Position numbers and translations under genes: made by a program. Below, piece after piece: positions 44,177 through 52,945 of a stretch of DNA of 64,000 nt. The notes below the pieces were generated by a model that saw nothing but the letters and a program-made list of their open reading frames with translations, was not told the origin of the DNA and did not search any database. Positions within the stretch are counted from its first letter, which is position 1. Each line of letters starts with the position of its first letter. The DNA comes from Larkinella knui. GTDB lineage: Bacteria > Bacteroidota > Bacteroidia > Cytophagales > Spirosomataceae. The DNA is taken from contig NZ_RQJP01000003.1 of the NCBI RefSeq assembly GCF_003858645.1, positions 1 to 64,000 of the forward strand. The letters are read 5' to 3'.

Positions 44177-45868
44177 ATGGCAACAAAACCGCAACCGGTT
44201 GAATTACCTCCGAAATATTACCTGGATTATTTCCGTTACCTGACCGGTTTTGTCGGTCGCCTGTATGGTCATTTACTAATTGAATCCGAACGGGAATTCA
44301 TTCGTCGCTTTGAAGCGCTAACCGAGGATGCCCAGTGCCTGTATGTACGGTTTAGCAACCGCAGAGGCACTTTTTTTCGGGTTCAAAAATTGCAGTACAA
44401 GGAAATCGATGACCTGCCGGCAGCCGTGGGCGAACTACTCATCCACGGTTTTATCGAGCGGTTGAATCCACACCATGAGCTGCTGGGCGACGAAGTTCTG
44501 AACACGTTTACCAAACCCGAATTGCTGGAACTGCTGCCCCTGGAACCGGAAGAACTGAAACCGCTGGGCAAGGCGAAGAAAGAAAACATTGTGCGGTATA
44601 GTTTGCACGAACTGGATTTCGCACGGATCGTTGAAAGCCTGACCCGGTATGAGACGGTGGTGAAGCCCAATTTTGATGCCGAAGTGATGATGCTGAAATA
44701 CCTCTTTTTTGGCAATCGTTCCGGCGATATGAGCGAGTTCGTGATCCGCGATTTGGGTATGGTAACTTTTGAACGGTATGACGAATCAAAGCTGACAGCC
44801 CGGTTTGCAAATCGCAAGGAAGTGGAAGACAAACTGTTGATTTCGCTCACCAATGAGGAATTTCACGAGTTGAGGGATTCGGTGACGCCACCCGAAGATG
44901 TGTTCAACTGGTTTATGAACTGGGATGAGTCCCGGCCTGAACTCAGCGAAATTGCCAAACCGGGGTATGCGAAACTGGTGGCGCACGTCGGCGGTTTTCT
45001 GGAACGGCAGAAAATGCCGGAACAGGCTATGCAGGTCTATAACCTGACCGACCGTGTTCCGGCCCGCGAACGACGCGCGCGCTTGTTGTTCCGATCGGGC
45101 CTGACGGAGGAAGCCCTGGCACTTTGCGATGAAATGGCGCTGAACCCACAGAACGCCGATGAGCGGTATTTTGCCAATGATTTTCGGGAGAAAATTCTGA
45201 GTGCAGGAGAGAAAAAACGCAGCCGGAAAGCAACTACCCGGTTTTTGTCGGATGCCGAAAGTGTCGGTATCCCGGCCATCTACCGGCACCACGTCGAAGC
45301 GGGGGTGATGAATCACTTTCTGGAAACCGGCTGGGATGCGGCTTTTACCGAAAATTATCCGTGGCGCGGGCTGTTTGGACTGGTCTTCTGGGACATCATT
45401 TACGACGCCAATGTGCAAGCCATCCACCATCCGCTGCAACGAACTCCGTCGGATTTCTACCTGCCCGATTTCTACGTAAAACGGGAAGATCTGTTAAAAA
45501 AACGCCTGGTAGAGTTGAAGACGCGCGAGGACTGGAAGAAACACATTGAAACGGTTTTCTTCGAAAAATACGGGATCACCAACGTGCTGGTCGACTGGAA
45601 CGAGGAGCTGCTGAGTCTGAATCTTCAGATGGTCGATCTGCTGGAACCCGCGCAACTGGGGCTGGTTATGCTCGAAATATCGCGAAATCTGCGCGAAAAC
45701 ACGCGCGGTTTTCCGGATTTGCTCGTCTGGAACGAGCAGGGTGAGTATGAGTTCATTGAAGTAAAATCGCCCACCGATCACCTGGGCGCGCAGCAATTGC
45801 ACTGGCTGGAGTTTTTCCAGCTCATTGGCGTCCGATCGCGGGTGTTACGGGTGATCTGGACCGCTTAG
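44177..45868 (+). CDS. VRR-NUC nuclease, bacterial FAN1 homologue
   Basis: 563 residues. The N-terminal part (30-330) has a winged-helix/SAP-like segment (ELLIHGFIERLN, PELLELLPLEPEELKPLGKAKK) and a TPR-like helical middle (EQAMQVYNLTDRVPARERRARLL). The C-terminal VRR-NUC domain carries GFPDLLVW and EFIEVKSPTDHLGAQQ, the PD-(D/E)xK site. FAN1-type enzymes cut branched and cross-linked DNA in interstrand cross-link repair. It stands alone, with a hairpin repeat directly after it. Confidence 0.92.
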   Translation: MATKPQPVELPPKYYLDYFRYLTGFVGRLYGHLLIESEREFIRRFEALTEDAQCLYVRFSNRRGTFFRVQKLQYKEIDDLPAAVGELLIHGFIERLNPHHELLGDEVLNTFTKPELLELLPLEPEELKPLGKAKKENIVRYSLHELDFARIVESLTRYETVVKPNFDAEVMMLKYLFFGNRSGDMSEFVIRDLGMVTFERYDESKLTARFANRKEVEDKLLISLTNEEFHELRDSVTPPEDVFNWFMNWDESRPELSEIAKPGYAKLVAHVGGFLERQKMPEQAMQVYNLTDRVPARERRARLLFRSGLTEEALALCDEMALNPQNADERYFANDFREKILSAGEKKRSRKATTRFLSDAESVGIPAIYRHHVEAGVMNHFLETGWDAAFTENYPWRGLFGLVFWDIIYDANVQAIHHPLQRTPSDFYLPDFYVKREDLLKKRLVELKTREDWKKHIETVFFEKYGITNVLVDWNEELLSLNLQMVDLLEPAQLGLVMLEISRNLRENTRGFPDLLVWNEQGEYEFIEVKSPTDHLGAQQLHWLEFFQLIGVRSRVLRVIWTA

Positions 45869-45877
45869 GAGTTAAAT

Positions 45878-45947
45878 AGTTAAGAATGAAGAGTTAAGCG
45901 TTGGCTGACGCAAGTTGTTCTTCATTTTTAACTCTTCACTCTTAACT
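45878..45947. repeat. 20-bp inverted repeat between convergent genes
   Basis: Arms AGTTAAGAATGAAGAGTTAA (45878-45897) and TTAACTCTTCACTCTTAACT (45928-45947) are complementary except for one base. Further copies of the TTAACTCTTCACTC unit continue to 45970. A similar unit occurs at 16710-16727. It may act as a terminator for both flanking genes. Confidence 0.75.
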
Positions 45948-45964
45948 AATTAACTCTTCACTCC

Positions 45965-46702
45965 TTAACTCCTTCCAGCTCTTAGGAAAACCGGAAACCG
46001 CACTTCCCGTTCGTCGTTTCCCCACGCGGTTTTGAGCTGATCGGCCACCCACAAAACCGGATCATTTCCGTGCTGGCGGATGTATTTCTGCACACTCGAC
46101 CAGGTTCGGAGGTAATTCAGGAAGCGATCCAGATCCCAGTTTCGCCGGATCGTGAAGTCCCGGTATTCGATCTGGTCGAATGGGAAGGGAATCCGGGCGT
46201 AGTGGTCTTCGACGTGTTTTCGGTTATCATCCCAGTAAGGACCGACGATGTTGTCGTAGAAATGGTAGAAAACCGGATCAGTTACCGGATCGATCTGCGC
46301 CATTCCATACCCCCATTCGGCCAGAATACCGCCCGGTTTTAACACCCGCCGGGCCTCCTGATGAAACGTATCGGTGTCGAACCAGTGCAAAGCCTGGGCG
46401 ACGGTTATCAAATCAAAACAGTGGTCAGGAAAAGGCGTTTGCTCGGCGGGGCAAACCGTATACGTGATGTTGGGCTTCTGAACGGCTTGTTTCAGTTGCT
46501 GTTCACTGATGTCAGTGGCGGTTACGTCCTCAAAATAAGCCGATAACGCACTGGCAACCTGACCGTTGCCCGTAGCACAATCCCAGGCTGTCGTGCGGGT
46601 AGTCACCAGAGGTACCAGGAAATCATACAATTCGGAAGGATAATCGATGCGGTAGTGCGCATATAGATCTGCATGGCCTGAAAAGCGGTCGATGGTTGCC
46701 AT
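45965..46702 (-). CDS. Class I SAM-dependent methyltransferase
   Basis: 245 residues of the methyltransferase_11 type. The SAM site reads AWDCATGNGQVASAL, followed by VTATDISEQQL, LITVAQALHWF and RRVLKPGGILAEWGYG. Homologues are found from bacteria to yeast (TMT1-like) and the substrate is unknown. Transcribed alone, convergent with the nuclease gene. Confidence 0.88.
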   Translation of the reverse strand: MATIDRFSGHADLYAHYRIDYPSELYDFLVPLVTTRTTAWDCATGNGQVASALSAYFEDVTATDISEQQLKQAVQKPNITYTVCPAEQTPFPDHCFDLITVAQALHWFDTDTFHQEARRVLKPGGILAEWGYGMAQIDPVTDPVFYHFYDNIVGPYWDDNRKHVEDHYARIPFPFDQIEYRDFTIRRNWDLDRFLNYLRTWSSVQKYIRQHGNDPVLWVADQLKTAWGNDEREVRFPVFLRAGRS

Positions 46703-46810
46703 TCGTACTGTTGTTTTGTTATTTTTGCCTAATTATCGTTCGTCTCGGTTAAACTTTAGACAAAGTACCGTGTCTAAACCAAGATATTTGTCGAAAAAGC
46801 CGGTAGAGTG

Positions 46811-46842
46811 TTGGCGTATATTAGCATTGCCGTATAACTTTG
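46811..46842 (+). promoter_or_regulatory. Promoter of cytochrome c gene
   Basis: TTG at 46811-46813 and TAACTTTG at 46835-46842, 21 bp apart, match the Bacteroidota consensus. The start codon is 54 bp further on. Confidence 0.65.
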
Positions 46843-46896
46843 GTGGCCCAATAACGGTTGTTTATCTTAACTCATTAAGCTTTTAATCGAATTTAC

Positions 46897-47277
46897 ATGA
46901 AAAAAACGTTTGGAATGCTCATTGCGGTCGCACTGACCGCAGTTATTTTCGTCGGCAAGGCTCAAGCGCAGACCGTAATACCGGAGGATGTGAAAGCCTT
47001 ACTTCAGAAAAATATCTGTCTGGCTTGTCATAACCCGGACACCCGTTTGGTTGGGCCCCCTTACAAAGAGGTTGCAAAGAAAAAATATACGGACGCGCAG
47101 ATTGTTGAGCTGATTTATGAGCCAAAACCCGAACACTGGCCGGGTTATCCGCCGATGGCAGCGTTGAAAAACGTACCGAAAGACGAAGCGCTGAAGATTG
47201 CGGCCTGGATTAATTCATTGGATGGTGGTTCGAAAAAAGCACCCGCCAAAAAACCGGCTACCAAGAAGAAGGCGTAA
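46897..47277 (+). CDS. Small periplasmic class I cytochrome c
   Basis: 126 residues. Signal peptide ending AQA near residue 24; haem site CLACH at 41-45; likely axial Met in YPPMAAL near residue 87. The C-terminus is a Lys/Ala/Pro tail (KKAPAKKPATKKKA). It is a monohaem electron carrier. Own promoter and a strong terminator make it a single-gene unit. Confidence 0.93.
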   Translation: MKKTFGMLIAVALTAVIFVGKAQAQTVIPEDVKALLQKNICLACHNPDTRLVGPPYKEVAKKKYTDAQIVELIYEPKPEHWPGYPPMAALKNVPKDEALKIAAWINSLDGGSKKAPAKKPATKKKA

Positions 47278-47290
47278 TAATTACTATCGT

Positions 47291-47331
47291 AAACAACGAA
47301 ATCCCCGCTTTTGGCGGGGATTTCGTTGTTT
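47291..47331 (+). terminator. Strong terminator after cytochrome c
   Basis: Perfect 18-bp arms AAACAACGAAATCCCCGC (47291-47308) and its complement (47314-47331) around a TTTTG loop. Confidence 0.9.
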
Positions 47332-47498
47332 ACAGGGTTTTGTTTTCAGTTGCTTCGAGGACTATTTTAAGAGAAACGTCAGCGTAGTTTCCAGAAATAT
47401 GGAAACCGGGTAGCTTTACCTGATCAAAACTAGCTTTGCCATTTGAGACCTACCGCTACTGCCCTTGTTTCCTTTCGTGGATTCGCAAAAAACGGGGC

Positions 47499-48317
47499 CT
47501 AAAACCCTTCATCGACCGGTGGCTCATTGTCACTGAAAATCCGCTGCCGGACGGCTTCGTATAACACGACCCCCGTAGCCACCGACACGTTCAGGGATTC
47601 GACCTGTCCCACCAGCGGAATGCGGGCGTGGTGGTCGGCCAGGCGCAGTAGCTCGTCCGAAATTCCGTCGTCTTCCGACCCCATGATGATGGCTGTCGGG
47701 CCCGACATGTCAATTTCGTAGAGGTAATTATCGGTTTTCTCAGTACAGGCAACGATTTTGATGCCCGACTCTTTCATGTATTTCAGGGTTTCTTCCAGAT
47801 TGACTTCGCGGCAAACCGGCAAATGACTCAAGGCGCCCGACGAGGTTTTCATGGCATCGGAGTTGATCAGGGCCGCGCCCCGCGCCGGAATGACAATACC
47901 CTGAGCACCAGCGCATTCGGCCGTCCGGGCAATGGCACCAAAGTTACGTACATCCGTGATCCGGTCGAGCACCAGCAAGAGGGGCACCTGTCCTTTTTCG
48001 TAGACACCAACGATCACATTCGAGAGTTTGGCGTAAAAAATCGACGACACGAAGCAGATCGCCCCCTGGTGGTTTTTCCGCGTAATCCGCTCCAGTTTTT
48101 CAACCGGTACCCGCTGAATGGTTACACGCCGTTCAAAAGCGAGTTGCTGAATCTCGGGAAAACTGCCTTCTTTGACCAGATAAAGCCGGTCGATGTCTTT
48201 CCCCGAACGCAGAATTTCGGTGACCGACTGAATGCCAAACACCATCTCATCGCTGGCGTACTGTTTGGGCTTTTTAGTATGATACGTGTTTACTCGCGAA
48301 TTGCTCCGGTTCTCCAT
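47499..48317 (-). CDS. rlmB: 23S rRNA (guanosine-2'-O-) methyltransferase RlmB
   Basis: 272 residues. N-terminal L30e-like substrate-binding part (VFGIQSVTEILRSGKDIDRLYL), then the SPOUT domain with DRITDVRNFGAIARTAECAGA, IIMGSEDDGIS and LVGQVESLNVSVATGV. It methylates G2251 of 23S rRNA. The ORF overlaps the upstream GWxTD gene by 28 bases; a start at Met25 (48245) would avoid this but loses a basic N-terminus. Confidence 0.94.
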   Translation of the reverse strand: MENRSNSRVNTYHTKKPKQYASDEMVFGIQSVTEILRSGKDIDRLYLVKEGSFPEIQQLAFERRVTIQRVPVEKLERITRKNHQGAICFVSSIFYAKLSNVIVGVYEKGQVPLLLVLDRITDVRNFGAIARTAECAGAQGIVIPARGAALINSDAMKTSSGALSHLPVCREVNLEETLKYMKESGIKIVACTEKTDNYLYEIDMSGPTAIIMGSEDDGISDELLRLADHHARIPLVGQVESLNVSVATGVVLYEAVRQRIFSDNEPPVDEGF

Positions 48318-49630
48318 GCTTCGACTACGGGATACCAGACGGGTTGATATTCGACATATCGCACCAGTTCATAGTGATCCTCAACAAATTGATTAGGTTT
48401 TCGATTAAAGGTAAAATTAATTTCCGACACATTGGCCCGCTGGTTATACACCCACACTTCCCGATCGCGGCTACGCTGAACGCGATCGGGTGGCCCCAGC
48501 ACGATGTAGATCATGCCTTTGTCGGTTTTCCAGCCTTCTTTGTAGGTGGTAAAAAGCCGGTTTGCTTCCTCTACCCGTCCGTAATAGGCCCGAATTGCCC
48601 CTTTTGCCAGATTTTGATCACCGGCCATCAAGGTCAGCCAATACCGGTCGAGCGCCTTTTTGAAATCCGCAGCGGTATTCAGGCTGTTGATTTCGGTGCT
48701 GGTACTAACGTACATAATGGGCTTGATCAGTTTTTCGGGCCGGGTTAGTTTCGGAAACCGATGATCGGCTACCACCAGACCCAGCCCATAGGCATCGGCG
48801 GTATCTTCCAAAAAATAATACAGTCCTTCTTCGGGCAGCGAAAACGGCTGATTCGTCATAACCGTCATGGCCGTATCGACACCCAGGACTTTGGGGGCCG
48901 GGCGTGGTGTGGTGTTCATCGGCGACTGGGCCGGATCGAAATCGTGCCGATACCGGTACAGATGCAGCGATTTTGAAACCGCACCTTCAACATCCCGAAT
49001 GATAATGGTGTCACCGGCATTCACAAAGTGCTGTTGTTGAGGCAGTTTTGATTTGGGATTGAAAAGAGCAAAGCGATCACTCAGTTTGACGGCCTTAAAC
49101 CGGATGGGCAGATCGTTCAATACTTTCCGCCCGCTACTGATCTCGGTAACTTCGGCCAGCATAACCCCATTGATCGCGTTGGCGGGCTTTTTGACGTCAA
49201 AAAATATCGTCAATACATCCCCGGCTTCGGGAGACGTCTCCCGGACAACCGACTCGGCGGTGAGCGGAACGTTTCCGTAGGCTAACCGCTCCCGGCTGTT
49301 ATAATCCGGATAAACAACGTAGTTGAGCATAAACCGGGATGTAAAGTCTTCCACCGTGGCCGGTTCGTTGCCTTTCCGAACCATCAGGTTCATATACACC
49401 CTGACCGTAGAAGAATCTTTTCCCAGAAAGCGTCCTTTCGTAGACACCACCCGCCAGCCAGCCGGCGTTGGCTGAGCCGCCGGTTGCGAAGGCGCCGGAG
49501 CTGACCGGGGAGCCGATTGGTCGGCAGTTCGCTCGGTTTGTCTGGACTTTATTTCGGCTTGTTTGCTGCGCTTCCCGGAAGCGCAGGCACCCAGTAAAGC
49601 CGCACAGAGTAAGATAATTGCTATTCTCAT
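48290..49630 (-). CDS. GWxTD-domain lipoprotein
   Basis: 446 residues. Lipoprotein signal MRIAIILLCAALLGAC. The C-terminal GWxTD domain is clear (RLFTTYKEGWKTDKGMIYIVLGPPDRV, REVWVYNQ), preceded by a beta-rich part. The family is common in Bacteroidota and of unknown role. Its 3' end overlaps rlmB. Confidence 0.92.
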   Translation of the reverse strand: MRIAIILLCAALLGACASGKRSKQAEIKSRQTERTADQSAPRSAPAPSQPAAQPTPAGWRVVSTKGRFLGKDSSTVRVYMNLMVRKGNEPATVEDFTSRFMLNYVVYPDYNSRERLAYGNVPLTAESVVRETSPEAGDVLTIFFDVKKPANAINGVMLAEVTEISSGRKVLNDLPIRFKAVKLSDRFALFNPKSKLPQQQHFVNAGDTIIIRDVEGAVSKSLHLYRYRHDFDPAQSPMNTTPRPAPKVLGVDTAMTVMTNQPFSLPEEGLYYFLEDTADAYGLGLVVADHRFPKLTRPEKLIKPIMYVSTSTEINSLNTAADFKKALDRYWLTLMAGDQNLAKGAIRAYYGRVEEANRLFTTYKEGWKTDKGMIYIVLGPPDRVQRSRDREVWVYNQRANVSEINFTFNRKPNQFVEDHYELVRYVEYQPVWYPVVEAWRTGAIRE

Positions 49631-49866
49631 ACTGATAGAATTCTGTTCTCAATTAAAACGAACAAAACGCTCAATCCCGTCAATTCCAATTCGTTTTTTC
49701 AAAGCTTCTACAAATGAAGTAACTTTACCGAAAAAGAACTATGATGAAAGTGATTATTATGGGGGCCATGATCGATACATTACTAGTTACCAACCGGTTG
49801 AGGAAGGATATAATTCATTCAGGCTTCTAATATTCTTTTCACCGTAACCATCGTTCAGGGAACAAT

Positions 49867-50634
49867 ATGTATAAAACGACTGAAATTACCTCTGCCGAAA
49901 TTGCATCCGACAATCCTGTTCATCAGCGGTTGTTGTTTCCGTATGTCGAAGCCGCCAAACTGGTCCGTGGCAAGGTGCTGGAAATCGGATGCGGCTGGGG
50001 ACGCGGACTCGAACTGCTCACGCAGACGGCGGATCAGTATACAGGTATCGATAAAAACGATGAATTGATTCAATCACTTCGTCAGGAATATCCCCAGGCT
50101 ACCTTTATTCAGGCCAACATTCCACCGTTGAGTGGTTTGGCCGACAATAGCTTCGATTTCATTGTTACGTTTCAGGTAATCGAACACATTCAGAATGACG
50201 ATCTATTTGTGAAGGAAGCCTTTCGGGTGCTGAAACCCGGCGGAACGCTGCTGCTGACGACGGTCAATCGTCTGTTTTCGTTAACCCGCAATCCGTGGCA
50301 TGTGCGGGAATATACGGCGGACGAATTAAAGAAATTGCTGTTGCGGTATTTTCCAAAGGTCGACACGCGGGGTATTCATGGCAACGGAAAAGTGATGGCG
50401 TATTACGAGCAGAACAAGAAATCCGTTGAACGAATCACACGGTATGACGTTCTGAATCTGCAACACCGGCTGCCCCGCTGGATGCTTCAGGTACCGTATG
50501 ATTTACTCAACCGACTGAACCGGAACAAGCTGCTGGAGCAGGACGGCCTGGCCGCCGAAATTCAGCATACGGATTACGTAGTGACCAATACGCCCGCCGA
50601 AAGTCTGGACTTCTTTTATCTGGCGAAGAAATAA
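49867..50634 (+). CDS. Class I SAM-dependent methyltransferase
   Basis: 255 residues. SAM motifs VLEIGCGWGRGLELL, YTGIDKNDELI, FDFIVTFQVIEHI and FRVLKPGGTLLLTTVN, typical of methyltransferase_11 and small-molecule or lipid methylases. Substrate unknown. A long perfect hairpin starts 40 bp past its stop. Confidence 0.88.
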   Translation: MYKTTEITSAEIASDNPVHQRLLFPYVEAAKLVRGKVLEIGCGWGRGLELLTQTADQYTGIDKNDELIQSLRQEYPQATFIQANIPPLSGLADNSFDFIVTFQVIEHIQNDDLFVKEAFRVLKPGGTLLLTTVNRLFSLTRNPWHVREYTADELKKLLLRYFPKVDTRGIHGNGKVMAYYEQNKKSVERITRYDVLNLQHRLPRWMLQVPYDLLNRLNRNKLLEQDGLAAEIQHTDYVVTNTPAESLDFFYLAKK

Positions 50635-50673
50635 TCCGGTTTTATTCCCGCTTACTACCGACCAGCCCGTCTT

Positions 50674-50765
50674 GTTTTACTCCGGAGGAGTACCCTGTTA
50701 ATAGCCAAACAGGGCCAGCAAAACCGATTTTTGGCTATTAACAGGGTACTCCTCCGGAGTAAAAC
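50674..50765. repeat. 36-bp perfect inverted repeat with CTCCGGAGGAG core
   Basis: Arms 50674-50709 and 50730-50765 are complementary over all 36 bp, around a 20-bp loop. Each arm contains ACTCCGGAGGAGT, the core also seen in the element at 10552. It lies between convergent genes and could act as a terminator for both, but the arm length is beyond what termination needs. Confidence 0.85.
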
Positions 50766-50809
50766 AAAACTGGTATTTGGTGGATCGTGGCAAAACCAGG
50801 GCAGAGATC

Positions 50810-51676
50810 TCACTCCTTACCCGCCCGGTTGGCCTGCTTGATGGCCTGTCCAATTTCATCCCACTGCTCCGACGTGACATCTTCCAGGTGATTGAATTCA
50901 CCAGCCGATAACACCTCCCCCCCGTCGATGGTGATGCATGCGCCGGTGACGTAAGCCGAATAATCGGACAATAAATAAGCGGCAACGTTGGCCAGTTCCT
51001 GGTGCTCGCCCACGCGTTTGAGCGGAATGCGACTGATGGGGTCCATCATCTTGACCAGCGGCTCGGGAAAAAGGCGGTCCCAGGCGCCTTTGGTAGGAAA
51101 AGGGCCGGGCGCAATAGCATTCAGCCGAATACCGTATTTCGCCCACTCGGCGGCCAGTGATTTAACCAGAATCAGAGCTCCTCCTTTTGCCACTGCCGAC
51201 GGCACGACGTAACCAGAACCCGTTGTGGCATAAGTGGTTGAGATATTTAAAACCGTACCCGGAATCTTGTTTTCGATCCAGTATTTACCCACTGCCAGCG
51301 TGAAGTAATACGTTCCCCGCAACACAATATCGACCACTACATCGAAGGCTTTATACGATAGTCGCTCGGTCGGACTGATAAAATTTCCCGCCGAGTTATT
51401 CAGAAGCGCGTCAATCCGACCGAAACGTTCGACGGTTTGGGCAATGACCAGCTCAATTTCCTGCGGATTGCGGACGTCACAGGCCAGTGGCAGGACCTGA
51501 CCGCCGGTTTCGTTCATCAGCTCGGCAGCTGCGGCTTCCAGCACCGGCAATTTACGGCTGCAAATCACGATATGGGCGCCCAGTTGCAAAAAATACCGGG
51601 CCATCGATTTCCCGAGCCCCGTGCCGCCACCGGTAACAATAATTGTTTTATCTTTCAACGCGCCTTCGCGAAGCAT
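50810..51676 (-). CDS. SDR oxidoreductase, 2,4-dienoyl-CoA reductase type
   Basis: 288 residues from the ATG at 51676 (MLREGALKDKTIIVTGGGTGLGKSM); an ATG at 51694 is also in frame. The cofactor motif TGGGTGLGKS, NNSAGNF and the active-site part YVVPSAVAKGG are as in DECR-type enzymes, where the usual SDR Tyr is replaced and the Lys kept. These reduce 2,4-dienoyl-CoA with NADPH during breakdown of unsaturated fatty acids. Confidence 0.85.
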   Translation of the reverse strand: MLREGALKDKTIIVTGGGTGLGKSMARYFLQLGAHIVICSRKLPVLEAAAAELMNETGGQVLPLACDVRNPQEIELVIAQTVERFGRIDALLNNSAGNFISPTERLSYKAFDVVVDIVLRGTYYFTLAVGKYWIENKIPGTVLNISTTYATTGSGYVVPSAVAKGGALILVKSLAAEWAKYGIRLNAIAPGPFPTKGAWDRLFPEPLVKMMDPISRIPLKRVGEHQELANVAAYLLSDYSAYVTGACITIDGGEVLSAGEFNHLEDVTSEQWDEIGQAIKQANRAGKE

Positions 51677-51814
51677 GCCTTCCGCTTTTATCATAACAAG
51701 TCGATCTTTTTTAGTCCAGAGTTGTGGTTAAGGTACAAAGTTGCATTATTACGCTACAAACCATACACCTTCACCCGAAACTATTCATTAATTTCGTATC
51801 TAAATCACATTCCT

Positions 51815-52945
51815 ATGCATCCGGAAACACTCGCGATTTATCAAAGCCGTATAGCCGACGCAAACGCCGGGGCTGTTGCTCCGCCCCTATCGCTCAGCAC
51901 CACCTTTGAACGCGATGCTGACGGAACCTTCCCGCACGGACACATTTACGGACGCACCAGTAATCCGAATCGGGATGCCCTCGAAGCGGCTCTTGCCCAA
52001 CTCGAAGGCGGCTTTGCCGGTCTGGCATTCAGTTCAGGACAAGCCGCAACGATGACGCTGCTGCTGGCCTTGCGGCCGGGCGATCACGTCATTCTCGGTG
52101 ATGATGCGTATCACGGAACACCGGCTTTGCTCGAAGAGCTTTTTCACCCGTGGGGGCTGACGTATACCCGGGTCGATTTTACGGACCTGGAAGCAATTCG
52201 TAGTTCCATTCACGAAAACACGCGCCTGATCTGGATCGAGACGCCCTCCAATCCGCTGCTTAAAATTGCGGATATTCAGGCTATTGCAGACATGGCGCAT
52301 CAAGCCGGGGCGTGGTGTGCCTGTGATAACACCTGGGCGACACCGATTTTGCAACGCCCTCTCGATCTGGGCTGCGATGTGGTAATGCATTCGACCACCA
52401 AGTACATCGGAGGCCACAGTGATGTGCTGAGTGGAGCGTTGATTTTTAAAGAAGACGGTGATTTTTACCAGCAGGTTCGGCGGTATCAAACCCTGGGTGG
52501 TGCCGTTGCGGCCCCGTTCGATTGCTGGATGCTGTTGCGGGGTATTAAAACCCTCACAACCCGGATCAGGGCGCAGTCGGCGACGGCTTTAAAACTGGCG
52601 GAATTTCTGAACCAGCACCCGGCGGTTGAAGCCGTCCACTATCCGGGACTGGAAAACCACCCGGGCCACGCCATTGCGCAGCAACAGATGGCGATGTTCG
52701 GGGCCATGTTGTCCGTTCAAATCCGCGGAAGAGCGGAAGCGGCCAGGGCAGTTGCAGGACGGGTACAGCTTTTCATCCGCGCAACGAGCCTCGGCGGAAT
52801 CGAGAGCCTGATCGAACACCGGGCGTCCGTAGAAGGCCCCAACTCCACTACACCGCAAAACCTGCTGCGAATTTCGGTGGGTCTGGAACACGCGGACGAT
52901 TTAATAGCCGATTTAGAGCAGGCCTTATCGCCAGCCAGCCATTAA
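51815..52945 (+). CDS. Trans-sulfuration PLP enzyme (cystathionine gamma-synthase/lyase)
   Basis: 376 residues from the ATG at 51815 (MHPETLAIYQSRIADANAGA). The frame is open a further 126 codons upstream but that part is antisense to the SDR gene. PLP motifs: YGRTSNPNRDALE, FSSGQAAT, IETPSNPLLKIADI, DNTWATPILQ and the PLP-lysine HSTTKYIGGHSDV near residue 196. The closing LLRISVGLEHADDLI is typical. Whether it makes or breaks cystathionine cannot be decided. Confidence 0.92.
   Translation: MHPETLAIYQSRIADANAGAVAPPLSLSTTFERDADGTFPHGHIYGRTSNPNRDALEAALAQLEGGFAGLAFSSGQAATMTLLLALRPGDHVILGDDAYHGTPALLEELFHPWGLTYTRVDFTDLEAIRSSIHENTRLIWIETPSNPLLKIADIQAIADMAHQAGAWCACDNTWATPILQRPLDLGCDVVMHSTTKYIGGHSDVLSGALIFKEDGDFYQQVRRYQTLGGAVAAPFDCWMLLRGIKTLTTRIRAQSATALKLAEFLNQHPAVEAVHYPGLENHPGHAIAQQQMAMFGAMLSVQIRGRAEAARAVAGRVQLFIRATSLGGIESLIEHRASVEGPNSTTPQNLLRISVGLEHADDLIADLEQALSPASH

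Noticed and set aside
47332-47498. Region between cytochrome c terminator and rlmB
   Set aside because: No RNA structure, repeat or coding pattern beyond short random frames was seen.
49563-49847. Plus-strand frame ending in a Tyr/Asp-rich stretch before the methyltransferase
   Set aside because: Most of it is antisense to the GWxTD lipoprotein leader; the rest is too short to support a gene.
51437-51814. N-terminal extension of the trans-sulfuration enzyme
   Set aside because: The extra 126 codons are mostly antisense to the SDR gene, and the enzyme family starts at the ATG at 51815.
51677-51814. Possible SAM or other riboswitch before the sulfur-amino-acid gene
   Set aside because: The leader is short and shows no long paired elements of a known riboswitch.
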